From assembly GCA_039621445.1 (NCBI GenBank), contig CP154954.1:47037847-47101846 (forward strand): a DNA stretch of 64,000 nt. Direction: 5' to 3'. Below are positions 1-12,296 of this stretch, one piece after another (position 1 is the stretch's first letter; the number at the start of each line of letters is the position of its first letter). The notes under the pieces are model-generated. The model had not been told where the DNA came from. It did not search any database and was given only the letters and a program-made list of their open reading frames with translations. The translations under genes were made by a program, and so were the position numbers. The stretch comes from Euglena gracilis. Taxonomy: Eukaryota > Euglenida > Euglenophyceae > Euglenales.

Positions 1-857
1 TTCGGTCATCCATGCTTTGCACACACAGGGGGATTTTGTTATTGGAGGGCGGGGGGGGGGTCTGGGGGGCAGCTTGCACAGGCACCTTCAGCAGAACAGC
101 CCCCAAAAGAACTCATTACCCTGATTTTTTCACAAATTGACCCCCCGAAAGGAGGTTTTTAAAGGCATTTGGGTGGGTTTCGAGTCATTTTCCTTCATAT
201 TTAAATGAGTTTTCTTGGGCAGGGGGGACTTAAAACTTTTCTTGGAGGGGGGGTGGACTGATTATTGGTGGTCAGGCCGACTAGTCGGCCCCACCACAAA
301 TGGTCAGTAGGCCATCACCAACAGTCGCTAGCGACTAGTCGCTAGCCACCACCAAAAAATACATTCCCAGTTTCCCGCAATGAAGCGTCGCGGTGGGTTG
401 GGCTGCTTTATTGGGCGGGAAGGCAACGTGAGGATGGGTCATGCGCACAGGCAGCCCTCCCCCTTGATCACAGTGAGGACGAAGCAATGAGATTTCGCAG
501 ACGCGCTCTGCCGCTTCTTTCATTCCACCAAATTAAAAATTAATTAAACCAAATTAGTCAATTTAATAATAAAGCAGTCCACCCTCCTTGACCGATTGGC
601 TTCATGTTCAAGATGTTTGTCGTTTGTTGCAAGCCTTGCTCTCCTCCCATATTCTGAAACTGACATTCTTCTTTAAAAAAATGCTTAATAAAAATATATT
701 AAGTTTACCACTCACAGTTTAAGTATTAAGTTTACCACTCACGGCGAGGAACATCTGTTGATGCAGTTTTCAACGAATCGAACAACATAATCTCCCACTG
801 CAAGGTTATCAGAAAAATGACCGAAAAGAAGGCTCGGGTCTTGTCAAGGGGGACATT
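1..857. other. Intergenic, dispersed repeats, no gene seen
   Basis: Holds a copy of the AACAAAATCCC family on the minus strand (about 5-60), a block whose reverse complement recurs at 36.8-37.0 kb (120-345, with GGTGGGTTT and a GGCCGACTAGTCGGCC palindrome), and AT-rich sequence at 530-740 including a short direct repeat (AAGTTTACCACTCAC twice, about 702-740). It is downstream of the TPM-RING gene; an AATAAA on the minus strand at about 406-411 might serve that gene. Confidence 0.5.
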
Positions 858-2037
858 TCATCGCAGAGATGCTGGAGGTTTGGTTGGGCTGCCGGACTCT
901 GTTGCTGGTGTTTTCCGAGGAAGCCACTGGATGTCCCACATGTACCAGTCTGTGGCACGGTTCAGGAAGAGACGGTCGATGTCCGTTCGAAGCACCGTTG
1001 CCGGTCGTTGTAGCATGGGGAATGTTCTGAACCTCCAATGGTGTTTGAGGATGGCAAGGAAAAGGAGAGCATTCAACCCCTCTACTCAATATTCGGTTAT
1101 CACAAGTGTTAAAAACGTTCATGTTACTTCTTTGAGTGGGACAGCTTCCAAAGCAGCATTGAACACCACTTATCTTGCCTGAGAATTCTGGATGGGACAT
1201 TTCTTATGAAAAATGGGCTTGTTTTCAGTGTTTGTTGCATTTTCTCATCACTCCTGGCCTTTCAACGAAAAGCACCAAACAAGGCAAAGAAACTCAAAAA
1301 ACACTCCAACCATGCCCCAGGCGCTGGTACGTTGCAGATCGGGCATGGAAGCGCGCCATGTAATACTGCAACCTGCAGAGGGAAGGGGGAGGGAGCCTTA
1401 ACTCCAATGGTCATTTCCAAAGATTGCCACTCCGTCCCAACCCTCCCTGCCAACCAGGAGTGTTTGTCACAGAGCAGACAATTGGGGGCCACCCCCTCTC
1501 CTTATGGTGACAAGGAGTAGCCCCCCCCCCCCAAGGGTGGACCGCCAAAGGAGGTGCATGGGGATAGAGTGGACACCATGGCTGGGAGAAACAGATTCTG
1601 AACACACCGTGCCTTGTACAAGCGGTCCTGTTCCGGGAAGTCACCCCCTTCGTCTTGCATGGCGTGCACGTCAATGACCTCGCGGCACATTGGGCATGTT
1701 GGGGACTCACCCTTCCCCATCCACTCCTGGCATCTGGATCGCACTTTGAATTGAACAAACGCCTTGGGATAGACATGCTTGCTGCGTTCAAACAAAGCAT
1801 TTTCAGAGGCCATTATCAAATTTGTTATTATTACTATTATTAGAATTATTACAAGCACGGTGGGCCTGTGCTGACACACAGGCCGGATACGCGGTTCCAA
1901 GGGCTACATTTATAGGCCAGGCATGGGCTCCAGCTCGTCTGGATGGGGCGCTTTCTCCCCCTACGGTCACCTTCGCTCGGCAAGTCGCGCGGTCGCGGAT
2001 TTGCAGCGTTACAGGGCTCCGGTTATAACGTAAGGAG

Positions 2038-2081
<44 letters not shown>

Positions 2082-5000
2082 CATTTTTTCTATTATGACT
2101 GTTGTTGTTTCTGTTGTTGTTAAATCACTATTGTTATTAAATTAATTTATTATTGCGGTTTTATTACAGCATGAAAAATATACACCGCATGCATCTATTT
2201 TATACAATTTCATTTTGCTTCTATTTCGCTGATAAAAAAAAACCCCACAAAAACAAAAAAAATGCCAAAGACAAATAGACCCCCTCGTCACTTGAAAGAG
2301 AAGAGTTTTTGGGGCCGAATTTTTCCAAATCAACCAGAAAATGTCCCAAAAAATAAAGACCAATCTTGTTTCAGGCAAGCACCAACCAAAGTGGATGCAC
2401 TGCCGATGGAATCGATGCCCGCACCCAAGGCGTGTTACTGGTGGTGCACTGCAGATGAACAGGCGGGCGGCGAAGACGTCGGTGGGGAAATCAGCAATAA
2501 CACACTCCACCTTGCAGGCCAGGCCTGGGGAACATGCTTGTGCTTACCGACCGGGGGGGGGGGAGGGGGGGTGCTATAGGGTGCCTGCCCCTAGCAGGCA
2601 CACCCCCCCGGGGGGGATAGGGGTCCGGGCCGGACCCAGAAAATTTTCATTGAAAATGGCCTTTTCCGGGCCCCCGGCGACTTCGGCGCCGGGGTCGGAG
2701 GGGGGTGCCTGCTAGGGGCAGGCACCCCCCAAAACCCCCCCCCCCCCCCCCCCCGGGGGGTCGGATCGGGTGCCTGCCCCTAGCACCCACCCCCCCCCCC
2801 GTGGGGTAGGCACCCGACTAAGCGCAAGCCTGCTGGGGAACCCGACACTTCCCTTTTTTTTCTGGTGAATGTGAAAGAAGACAGACCCTTCACAGCCGGC
2901 AGCACGCCGCACTGCCGCAACGCACACCCGTCCGCCAGTCCTGCCGAGGGGCCGAGGGTGGCTGGGGGAGGGGAGCCGGGGGCCTCCAACAGTGGGGCGG
3001 CCTCCTGCGCCGTCTTCCCCGCCACGGCCGCGGGGCCCGGGGAGAGCGGGGACCCGGTGCCCAGGGGCGACGCTGGCGGTGGAGGGTGGGGTGGGCTGTG
3101 GGCGGCGGGGAGGCTGGTGGGCACGCCGCGGCCGGGCCGGCACTGCGTGCCACTGTCCAACGCGCAGCACTTCTTGTGCCCCTGTGTCGTTTAGTATTAT
3201 CATGTTTGCCCTGCCAAACGGACGAGGAAAACGTACGTATGTCCTTGGTGTTGCGGGGATCTGGTGGCAGTCGCAGGATGCGGGGTGATTGTGTGTGTTC
3301 ACGCATGTGTATGTGTTTTGCGTGCATGACTGGCAATCGCCACAGAGTTTCAAAAGTCACCAAAATCCACACCCGCACGCGCCTTGCATTTTCATCAGTT
3401 CTGTCCCAACAGGGTTCCGCTGTCCCCAGGGCTCCGAATTCCTCCAGGCAGATGGAGCACATCTGCTGCTCCAAAGCATTGCATCCATCAATGGGACAGC
3501 ATGCAATGAGAAATGCCATACAAAAATGCATTGGTATAATGGGGAAATGAGAAAAACAAAATAATTATTGCTGCAAAACTTTTGGAATGGGGGGAATTTT
3601 GTATCAAAAAAAAGCGAAACGAGGATGCAGTGGCCATACTCTTTCTCCTTTGACATGCCTTCCACTTCTCGCTGAATGCGCCGTAGTCGCTCTGACGAGA
3701 TGCAATGCCTGTTCCATCATGCCCCTAAGGGTCCATCATATCATTTGGCGGGGCTCTTCAAGCAAAAACTGAAAACCTGTTGGGAAAAAAAAACAAAAAA
3801 AACACGAAAACCCCACAATTTTTGCGGAAATTCAAAAATGACAAAAAAAAGTGTTTGTGTTCCCCCCTGCATCACAAGGGTGAATAGTAGAGTAGCAGAA
3901 TCTGGGTTACCGGGGTGAACCGTAAACAGATTTGTATAAAAAACAAAATGCCTTGATAGATGATGAAAAAGGGTTGACCCATTTTCTGGGTCTTTGGGGA
4001 TTCAACCCAACCAAGCCAGGAGATGGACGAGCATCACCAGAAACAAATGGGCTTTGGGAGAAGCACTGCTGACATCCTGAAAAGCCTAATACATGAATCC
4101 AGCTCAAAGGATGGAATTTTTTGTTTGACAGAAAAGGTTGCTGCTCCGATATGGCCTGTGACAAAATTTGGAAATAATCCCAGAAATGATGCAAATAATG
4201 AAAAAACAAACAAACTCAAAAATAACTCTGGGGAATCAAAAATTGGCACTTAAATTTCCCCAGGTCCCCTTGTCACGATGCCTTCCGTCTTCGTTACATA
4301 GAGAGGAAATTTTTTAGGTGTCTGGGTGTTAATCCATAACTTGTCCAAATGGATCGAAAGTTGGAGTTCAGCTCAAATTGATGAAGGTCAAACCAAACGG
4401 TGCAGGGAAAGAAAAAAACTGCACGCCACCGTAAAATTGGCATTACCTTGTGGCTTGTGAGATAAAATTGAAATGCTGGTCAAAATATTTCATCCAGAGG
4501 AGTCATAGGTTTCGGGTAGTCATGGGCCTGATGGATGGCCTGATGGATCATTTGGTCACAACCTGGGGAACGATCCGAAATGCCCTTTTTGCTGGGCGAT
4601 TCCTGTGCTGCCCATCTGGCCCACTTTCCGATGATCAGCCATCGATGTCTAACAATTGCTGAGGGTCAGAATGATCTAACTACATTCGTACCTGCAAATA
4701 CAAACACAATTACAAATGCGTGCACACACATGTGTGTGGAGCTGTTTACACGATTGTTTTTGTTTTCTGAGTGTAATGTTACCTTGTCCAGATGCATGCT
4801 AAGCGACCCCCTGCTTTTCCATCCTCTTGCTATAGCAGGGCATCCTGTGTGCACAAAGGTGGAACTTGAGATCTGTGCTGAGCTGCCGCACTGGCTTGTG
4901 ACCCTCCCCAAGGTGAGGCGAGACAGGTTGGGTTCCATGCCGCGTAACTCCCCATGGAAAACAAGCATGCACCCGCAAACACCCCGCACACCCCACAAAA

Positions 5001-5197
5001 CACTCCCACACACCCACACACCCACACCCAAACAATGCACACAGCACACACAAAGCACACACAGACACGCAGACACACACACACACACACACACACCACA
5101 ACACACCCGCACAACACACCCGCAACACACACACACACACAACACACACACAAGACACACACACACACACACACACCCACACCCACACCCACCCACG

Positions 5198-5232
<35 letters not shown>

Positions 5233-5711
5233 CACAGCACACTCCACACACACTAACACACACACACACACACTACACAACGGTTCTTTCATCTGCAGGC
5301 GGCCAGCGGGCGGGCTGAACTGCGGCTCGGGTTGCACTCGGCACCACGCAGCGCACCGGCGCACGCCATCCACCACCAGCACAACGGGGTAGGCCAGCAG
5401 GGTGTAGATGCAAACTGTTGCCACGGCCGTCCCACTACCTTGATCCAACCAGGTATTATTTTAAAGCAAAAATTTCAAAAAATAAGGGTTTTTGAGGCAA
5501 TTGTTCTTTTATTTTCCAAGGGCTGTTCAAGGGCCTTCCGGGCATCGAAGCGGTCGAAAATCAAATCAAAAAAAATCGAAAACACCATTTTTGAGTTTGA
5601 GGTGGATGGAAGAATTCACTTCCAGGGACCCTGGGAGGGACGTCCCTGGCCGCCAGGCACCAGAGCCACGGCCGGTGGCAGGGTACGTGTCTGTCTGTGT
5701 GCGTGTGTGTG

Positions 5712-5754
<43 letters not shown>

Positions 5755-8700
5755 GTGTTGTGTCGTTTTGTGTTGTGTTGTGTCGTGTTGTGTCGTGTTG
5801 TGTTGTGTATACATATGTGTGTCTCCAGTATGGCCCTCTGGTTTGGTAGCAGGACTTTCACCCTGACCAGAGGCAGAAGACGAGGAGGGCCAGCAGGGCG
5901 AGCCATGCGTAGGGGAAGGGGGGTTGCAGGCAGGCAGCGGAGATCCACAATTTGTCATTCACAAAGGGATGCAGGAAGGGGGGGGATGCTCTTGGTTGGG
6001 GTAGTCAGGGTGCGGGGGTGGAATTCAAACCTGGTGTGGACTCTCCGCAACTTTCCATGGTGCTCTGGCCACCATCTGCTGAGTTCTGCAGCAGGCAGAA
6101 ACTCAATTCCACTGCCTTGCTGAATCACTGTGCCACTCAAGGCATCCCGGATCAGGAGTAAGCCGCCCACGGCACCTGTGGCAGGCGACATAAGCTGTAA
6201 AATTACAAAGTTGCAGCGCAAGAAGGGAACGTTGATGGTGTCCACCCTAAATGATTCCTTCTGTGGGAGAGGGTAGACCACAAGGTCATCAAAAATGCAA
6301 TGAGCACCAAATAATATACTATTTGGTAAAAATTGGGGGTAACCTTCATTATGAAGACCTCCAAGACAATGGGTAAACGCGGAGGTAGTTTGAATTGTCC
6401 ACACCAGACAAGGACAAGGGGCACAAGCTGCCAAGTTGCGGGGAAAGCAGGAGGATGCAGTTCCAAAAAAAGTGTCCCCTCCTTGCGCCAATTGTCCCAC
6501 CAGTGTGTCTCAAGAGGCTGTCATGCCCCGGGATCAGCGCTGTTGAACCACGGTGTGGGACGCAGGGGTGGGTCGGCGCCCACCTGAATCGTACTGCCCC
6601 TGTTTGAATGCGTCCCTCATCCGGGCCACGATGACGGCCGCCACGTCGTCCAGCAGCGCGGCCTGAGCCCCGCCGGCGGTGCGCAGGTGTCAATACGGTG
6701 GGGCTCCCTATCCCCACCCTCCAATCCCGTATGCCAGCTGGCTCCCCCAAACACACGACACAACACACCACACACACACACACACACACACACACAATGC
6801 GCACACAGCACACACCACATAACACACACATGCTCAAAACAAGATACACACACACACCCCCACCCACCCAAACACACACACACACACACACACCACGCAA
6901 GCCCCACGGTAGCCAAACAACGCGGTCGCTGGCGGACACCAGCAAAATGATGCCGTCATTGCAGGTACCGTGGCTGACGCCCCAGCGAGCCCCGAGTACT
7001 GTGGCGAACGCTTTGCCCTGGGCGATGCTGTCGACAGCGAAGGGTCGACCCAGCATTGAGGTGCGCCACACCAACCAATGCACCCCCCTTTGTCTAACCA
7101 CCAGACACCGTCCCAGCACACTGCTGTCCATCTCTTTGCGACCAAAAACCCTTCATTTTCATCAAAATCCACCTATGGTTGCAGCAACATTCTGTTTTCG
7201 ACTGGAACGTCGCATTTCTTTTGCTGCTTTTGTTACGTGTCAGAGGAAAGGGTACTTCCGAGAAAGTTGTTTTTGAAAAGAATGCAATGGACGGGTGGTT
7301 GGTGCTGAGAAGAACACCAATGGTAGACAGGGCAGGGGTGCAGGACCCCCAAGCAGGGTTCAATTCAAGGGCATGTGGGTGGAAGCCAAGGGGGGTGGGG
7401 TGGAGAGGAACACCCCCAGGAACACCCCCCACCAAAATAGTGGCACACCAAAATGAAGTGTTTCTGTTTCTGACAGGGCGAAGCTACGAGCCAGAGGTCT
7501 ATTTGGGGGGTGCCTGTCTGACTGCGCTCCCCTTCAAAATGTAGTCCATTTGCAAGGTACAAACTCAATTGGATGTTGGGGCTGGCAGGGGAAGAAAAAC
7601 GACCCAATAATTCCACTGTAATGGCACGTACTGCTGATAATACATTGTGATTTTTTTTGCCCCTTTCTCTTGGTGCAAGCCCAAAGCATCACTTCTTTTT
7701 GCAACACAACAACTTGCTTTGGAATGATAATTTTTTGTTAATTTTTCATATTTTGGGCAATCAATTTTTATCGTTTTCTGCAAGCAATTTAATGTGCAGC
7801 AAAACTATCATAGTTTTCCTCCAATGCGTTATTTGGTGTATCCTCCCCACCCAGCCTTGATGTGCTGGCCAGTGGATCTTCTCCTGTCCGAGAATTCCAG
7901 ACCTTTGCTCCTCCAAAACGATTTGTGGGCATGCTCTTGCAATACCATAAAGGAATTTGCCGAGTATCAGAATTCAATATCAAATTACCTATTATCCCTG
8001 GGGGAAAAAAATGCATGCCAGACTCGACCCCAGCAAAGTGTAGGATGGAATTTTCTTTCAGCATTGATGAGCTCTTCAGGTGTATCCATCCAGAGGTCCT
8101 CATCAGGCTCGCCTCTGGGCGACACTCGGAGTGGTGTAGGTGACGTTGGCGTCCATCCTTTGCAGCACCGCCAGCCCTACCTGTAAAAGGATAAAAGCAA
8201 AGAACTGGTGCTTCCTCTGGCTCTGTTCTTATGCCAAAAAACTTCTTGGATGTCGCAGAACCGGTGGCAATTCAACTGGGGGTCACCCACCACTGACTTG
8301 TGGTCTGGGGGACAACTCACAACACCCTCACACCGTTGGTACCATAAATTTGCTGAGTGACCTCCTGGGGGACTTTTCCCTGGGTCCAAAGCCACCCCAC
8401 CCACCCTTTTTTAAAAAACCCACCCACTCACCCCCTCCCCCCGACACCGACCCACCCACCCAAAACCTAGCCAAAAGTGGCCAAAAACCCTTGAAGAAAA
8501 TTTCTGGCCCGGCCTTTGGCAGGGCCGGACCAACCCATGGCACACCCCGCCCCTGGGAGGAGGGGGCCCAGCAGCCAAACCCACCCACTGTCCACTGTCG
8601 AAAATCCATCCACCCCCCAAGGGGTCACACAAGTGTTAAATGAATTTATGGTTGGGACCCTGCAAGTCAATCCAATCGGGTAGAAGCCAGGACCATACAA

Positions 8701-10629
8701 TTTTTTACCGACCCCCGGGGGGGGGGTCACTACCTTTTCAAAAAAAAACCAGTCAGTCACTTTTTTGGGAAACCAGTCAGTCACTACCCCCCTCCGGGGG
8801 GGGGGGGTAGGCCACTCTGGAATCCAAAGGAATTCTGACCAAAAACATGAAAAAAAAGGCCAAAAAATTCCGGCACCTTTGGCGCCGGGTCAATTTAGTG
8901 GTTTTTTGCCGACCCCCCCCCGGGGTGGGGGGGAGAGGGTCCGGGCCAAAAACCAGTCAGTCACTCTGAAAAAACCAGTCACCCCCCGGGGGGGGGGGGT
9001 CTGACAAAGTGATTGTATGGCCTGGACAGATTTCCGACCCACCCATGGACCAATTGATACCGAAAGCTGGTCAGCACCTGATACCCGACGCGCTGTCCCT
9101 GGCAGTCGTGCTGGCATTGTATGGCGATAGCTTCAACCACTGCCTCACTCTGGTTGCGCGCCGCCTCGGAAAGAATGGCATCAGGGTCGGGGTGGAGGGG
9201 AATGCCACCAAGGATATGGGATTCATGGCGTGTTCATGACATACTTCCGCCATTCATCATGGTTTGGTTGACCATATTTCAGTGCGGTGATGGACTGATA
9301 AAGAAATAAGAACATCAATTACCCCAAATATTTTACCCCAGATATTACCGTGGTTTTGTAACTTAACTGACTTTCCAGATGGGGTTGGCAAAAGTGATCG
9401 CTTGAGGTTTGAGTCCAGCAATCCTCGTGACATCGAGATAAGACATGTGAGGGGCAAAACACAGGCATGTGATGCATTCTCTCCAGCGCAAACCAGTCCG
9501 GCCTGTGATAATGAAGGACAAATGAAAACCAAAAGCCATCAAACAGGCACAGACAACATGGTCGTATTTTTCATGTGCCAACAACAGAGGGGGGAGGAAA
9601 CAGCAAGACTCCTTGACGTATGCAATGCAAAATTGCACAAAAATGCAATGAAACTGCAAGCAGTAATTCGTGAAATTAGCAAGCATGTAAATTCCTTTTC
9701 AACCTCCTCGGGATGAAGACTTATCTCTGTTGGAGAGGACTTAAAAAATATCACCTCTGCTGGGGAAAGTTTTTCATGATGAACAATTTTTCATAAAATA
9801 TAATATTTTCATTATGCACCAGAGAACATATATTGAAGAAACATTCACACGGTTTTCAACAAAAAAAACCACAGAAGCACGAGCAATATAACTCTTGTAC
9901 CCCCAAAAAATCCAAGCAAATAAAAAAAACAGCAAAATGACACAATAAAAAGTTGATTGCCCAAATGCACACACTTCAGCATCAAGCAGCTTGAAAATGG
10001 TCAATATCTGAGTACGCCGCACACCGAGCCCCGGGGTCCTGGGGGGTCCTGGGGGGTGCTGAGTGGTGCTGGGGGTCGTTGGGTCAATACAAAGAGCCCA
10101 GAAAGGGACCCAAAATAAAACTCCAACATATGATGGTGTTATTTTTAAGTCCGGGGTCCAGGGGGTGGGAGCCCCCCCCCCAGTAGTTGCCGAAGGAGCC
10201 TGGAAATCCACAGTGAGTGAGTCTTGGGTCCTGGAGGGGGGAAACTGGGCATGACTCCTGGGTTCTTTGGTACAAGAGCAATTTCCGTGCACAATTACCA
10301 CACAAAAATTGTGAAAATTGGGAGGTCAAAATATGCAAAAAATGCACATTTTCCCCAAGATTTTCAGAATGCAAAAAATGCAGATCATACATCTTGCACA
10401 TTCCCCCCCCCAGGCAAACAGCAACAGGACACCCCTCAAGAAAAATCGTGCTCTGATTCCACGTTGAAAACCCTGGCCAACACCTCGATGGACACATTGG
10501 GTTGAGGCATCGCACCTGCCTCCTGCCACACTTCGCAACGTCCACCATAGGGTTGGGGAAATCCTCGGCCTTCCAGGTGGATGCGCGGCCGAGGAGGAAG
10601 ACGACCAGGAGGATGGCAGCAAACGCCAT
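858..10629 (-). CDS. TPM-domain, two-TM, RING-H2 membrane protein (probable E3 ubiquitin ligase), 12 exons
   Basis: Exons, read from the minus strand: 10629-10516, about 9188-9078, 8180-8126, about 7027-6892, 6662-6584, 5988-5862, 5434-5279, 4825-4783, 3468-3411, 2437-2383, 1781-1608, 1032-858 (stop). From exon 4 on every junction is GT-AG and in phase; exons 1-3 are less certain. About 425 residues. The ATG at 10629 opens a hydrophobic signal peptide followed by FPNPMVDVAKCGR, then DPDAILSEA, RWGVSHGTCNDGIILLVS and MRDAFKQGQYDS, the successive blocks of a TPM domain (YgcG/TLP18.3/MOLO-1 family). Exons 6 and 7 each encode a hydrophobic helix (PYAWLALLALLVFCLW; ATVCIYTLLAYPVVLVV). Exons 9-11 join to a RING-H2: CSICLEEF, CGHRFHRQC, then CPMCR, with an insertion of about 15 residues before the last cysteine pair. 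Inferred role: lumenal TPM sensor or chaperone-like domain tied to a cytosolic ubiquitin ligase. It could instead be two adjacent genes, but the phase agreement argues against that. Confidence 0.72.
2036..2081. repeat. (GTT)n microsatellite
   Basis: Uninterrupted GTT triplets of about 45 bases inside an intron of the TPM-RING gene, followed by degenerate GTT and an AT-rich tract to about 2160. Confidence 0.9.
5000..5277. repeat. (CA)n-rich tract at an intron 5' end
   Basis: CA dinucleotide runs with CCA interruptions. On the minus strand it is (TG)n beginning directly at the donor gtgtag after exon 7 of the TPM-RING gene. The long Cys/Val and His/Thr reading frames across it are artefacts of the repeat. 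Confidence 0.9.
5690..5812. repeat. (TG)n and TGTCG/TGTTG tract
   Basis: Pure TG run followed by an imperfect pentanucleotide array (tgtcg, tgttg). It lies in the intron between exons 6 and 7 of the TPM-RING gene. Confidence 0.9.
6763..6891. repeat. (CA)n tract at an intron 5' end
   Basis: CA runs interrupted by short unique sequence. On the minus strand it is a (TG)n tract whose first GT is the apparent donor following exon 4 of the TPM-RING gene (GLRG then gtgtgt). Confidence 0.9.
8705..9005. repeat. G/C runs with repeated ACCAGTCAGTCAC motif
   Basis: Intronic block in which ACCAGTCAGTCAC occurs three times plus a truncated ACCAGTCAC, each set between poly-C/poly-G stretches such as ccccccgggggggg. 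A related motif in inverse orientation (gagtgacggactggtt) appears near 24920. Confidence 0.7.
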
Positions 10630-10639
10630 CGGTCGTGAT

Positions 10640-12095
10640 GCCAGTAGGCACACAAATATATCTGGAGTGGTCGAAGAAAGAAGAGGGGAACAGGAGACTT
10701 CTGTCTGGCAGGAGAGGGAGGCAGTCGGCCAGCCTTCCTAGCACATTGGCCCCATAAAGGCCCCCGGAGTCCATTTTGTGAAAAAAATAATAATAAAAGG
10801 AAGGCAAAAAAAACCCTCAAAAATCAAATTCTCCAAAATTTTCATTTTGGAATTTTAGCACTTGCAAATTAATCAAAAAATTGGATAGTGCAAAAATATT
10901 TATGCAATTTTCATCTGCAGGTCCCATGGGTGGGTCCCATGGGCAGGTGCCGTGGCAGGCAGGTGGGGGGGGTTTGGGGTGGGCAGTGCTATAGCATCCC
11001 CCCCCGGTGCCGAAGGCCTCCATTGCACAAGGCACCCCCCTCCAGGGTTGGCAAAAAAGAACCTGATCCGCACCCCCCCCCCCCAATAGCTTTGTCCCTT
11101 TCAAAATTGTCTGACCGATGTTTTTGGCCCTGCCCCCACAAAGTTAATTGGGCAGTGCTCAAAACCATTCGGGACTGCTTTAAAATTTCAAATGCTGTTT
11201 TTGAAGGGGTTTAGGCAGGGCAGGGGGGGTACAGGACACCCCATCCAAACGCTGAACGTCACCTTTGGGGGGTGAGTCCACAACGACCAAAAGCCATCCT
11301 GATCTGCCCACAGAGACTGGCTTGTCGGGAACAGTCAGGGGAAAAAGTTTGCGCTCTTTCCTCAAGCCCCCGCCTCCACTTACAGCCCACAATGAAACCA
11401 CACACATCCCACATGCAGAGGGGTGCTGGGCAGGCTTTTTTTTAAGCCCCCCGGGGGGGGGGGGGGGGCCCCCCCCGGCCGGGGCCCCCCCCCCCCGGGG
11501 GGGGGGGGCCGGGACCCCCCCCCAAAAATCGGGCCCGCTAAAGGCGATTTCCAAAAATTTTCGGCGCGAATTAGCACAAAAAGTATGGGATTAGCACAAA
11601 AAGTAAGAAGTTGTGGGTGGGGGGTCCGGCCCGGACCCACCCACCCACCCCCCCTCCCCCCGGGGGGGGGGTCTGCTGACTTAAAAAGAAGCCTGGTGCT
11701 GGGATGTGCACACCAAACAGTAATTATCATTTTGCGTTTTCTGCCATCATCTGAAAAAAAAATGAGTTCTACAAAGACTACACCAACACCGCAAATTCAC
11801 GTCGTCTGTTCATCGTTGGAAATTCACACTGTGCTGGCACAAAAAAAATTCGTCCTCAGATTAATCAGCATTGGGGAAGTCAGGAGAAAGATAATTGAAA
11901 GGAACCTTTCAATGCGAAATAACTATGCAGAACATTAAAAAATTTGTCACTGGTTTGTGCGCGGGGGCCGAAGTGCCTTCTGTAGTTTGACTTTTGTGCA
12001 GCATCAAATGGCACCGCCCATCGGCTTCAAACAATTTATTTTTTGAAAGTAACACACTTTTGAGATAACTGGCACTTTTTTCTAAAATAAAAGGT
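10640..12095. other. Intergenic spacer between SET and TPM-RING genes
   Basis: About 1.5 kb between the 3' end of one minus-strand gene and the start of the next. Contains long G/C homopolymer blocks (11445-11520 and 11645-11670), AT-rich sequence near 10800-10920, and no convincing exon. The promoter of the TPM-RING gene should lie just above 10629 but I see no recognisable core element. Confidence 0.5.
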
Positions 12096-12100
12096 TGCGC

Positions 12101-12106
12101 TTTATT
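12101..12106 (-). promoter_or_regulatory. Probable polyadenylation signal of the SET gene
   Basis: AATAAA on the minus strand about 190 bases after the TAA stop of the SET methyltransferase gene. A second AATAAA lies at about 12033-12038. Either could direct 3' end formation; position is the only evidence. Confidence 0.4.
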
Positions 12107-12296
12107 GAAAATGCTTAACGCTTAACAACAGGACAGCTAAGGGAACCGAACAGGGCCATTCGAATTTCTTTGTCCAGGTCCGGCAACAAGGCCCATCACG
12201 CAAAAATTGATTTGGAAATGAAATTGATAGCAAACAGGGCAAGCCAGTGTTAAACTGCTGTGACCCTCTGGACTGTTCAGGTGTCTTGTGGAAAAG

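Noticed and set aside
4666-5448. Long Cys/Val-rich minus-strand and His/Thr-rich plus-strand ORFs
   Set aside because: They are translations of the (CA)n/(TG)n microsatellite; only the membrane-helix exon at 5279-5434 is real.
9385-9415. tRNA-like A and B boxes
   Set aside because: B-box match is good (ggtttgagtcc) but the boxes are only about 20 bases apart and no cloverleaf forms.
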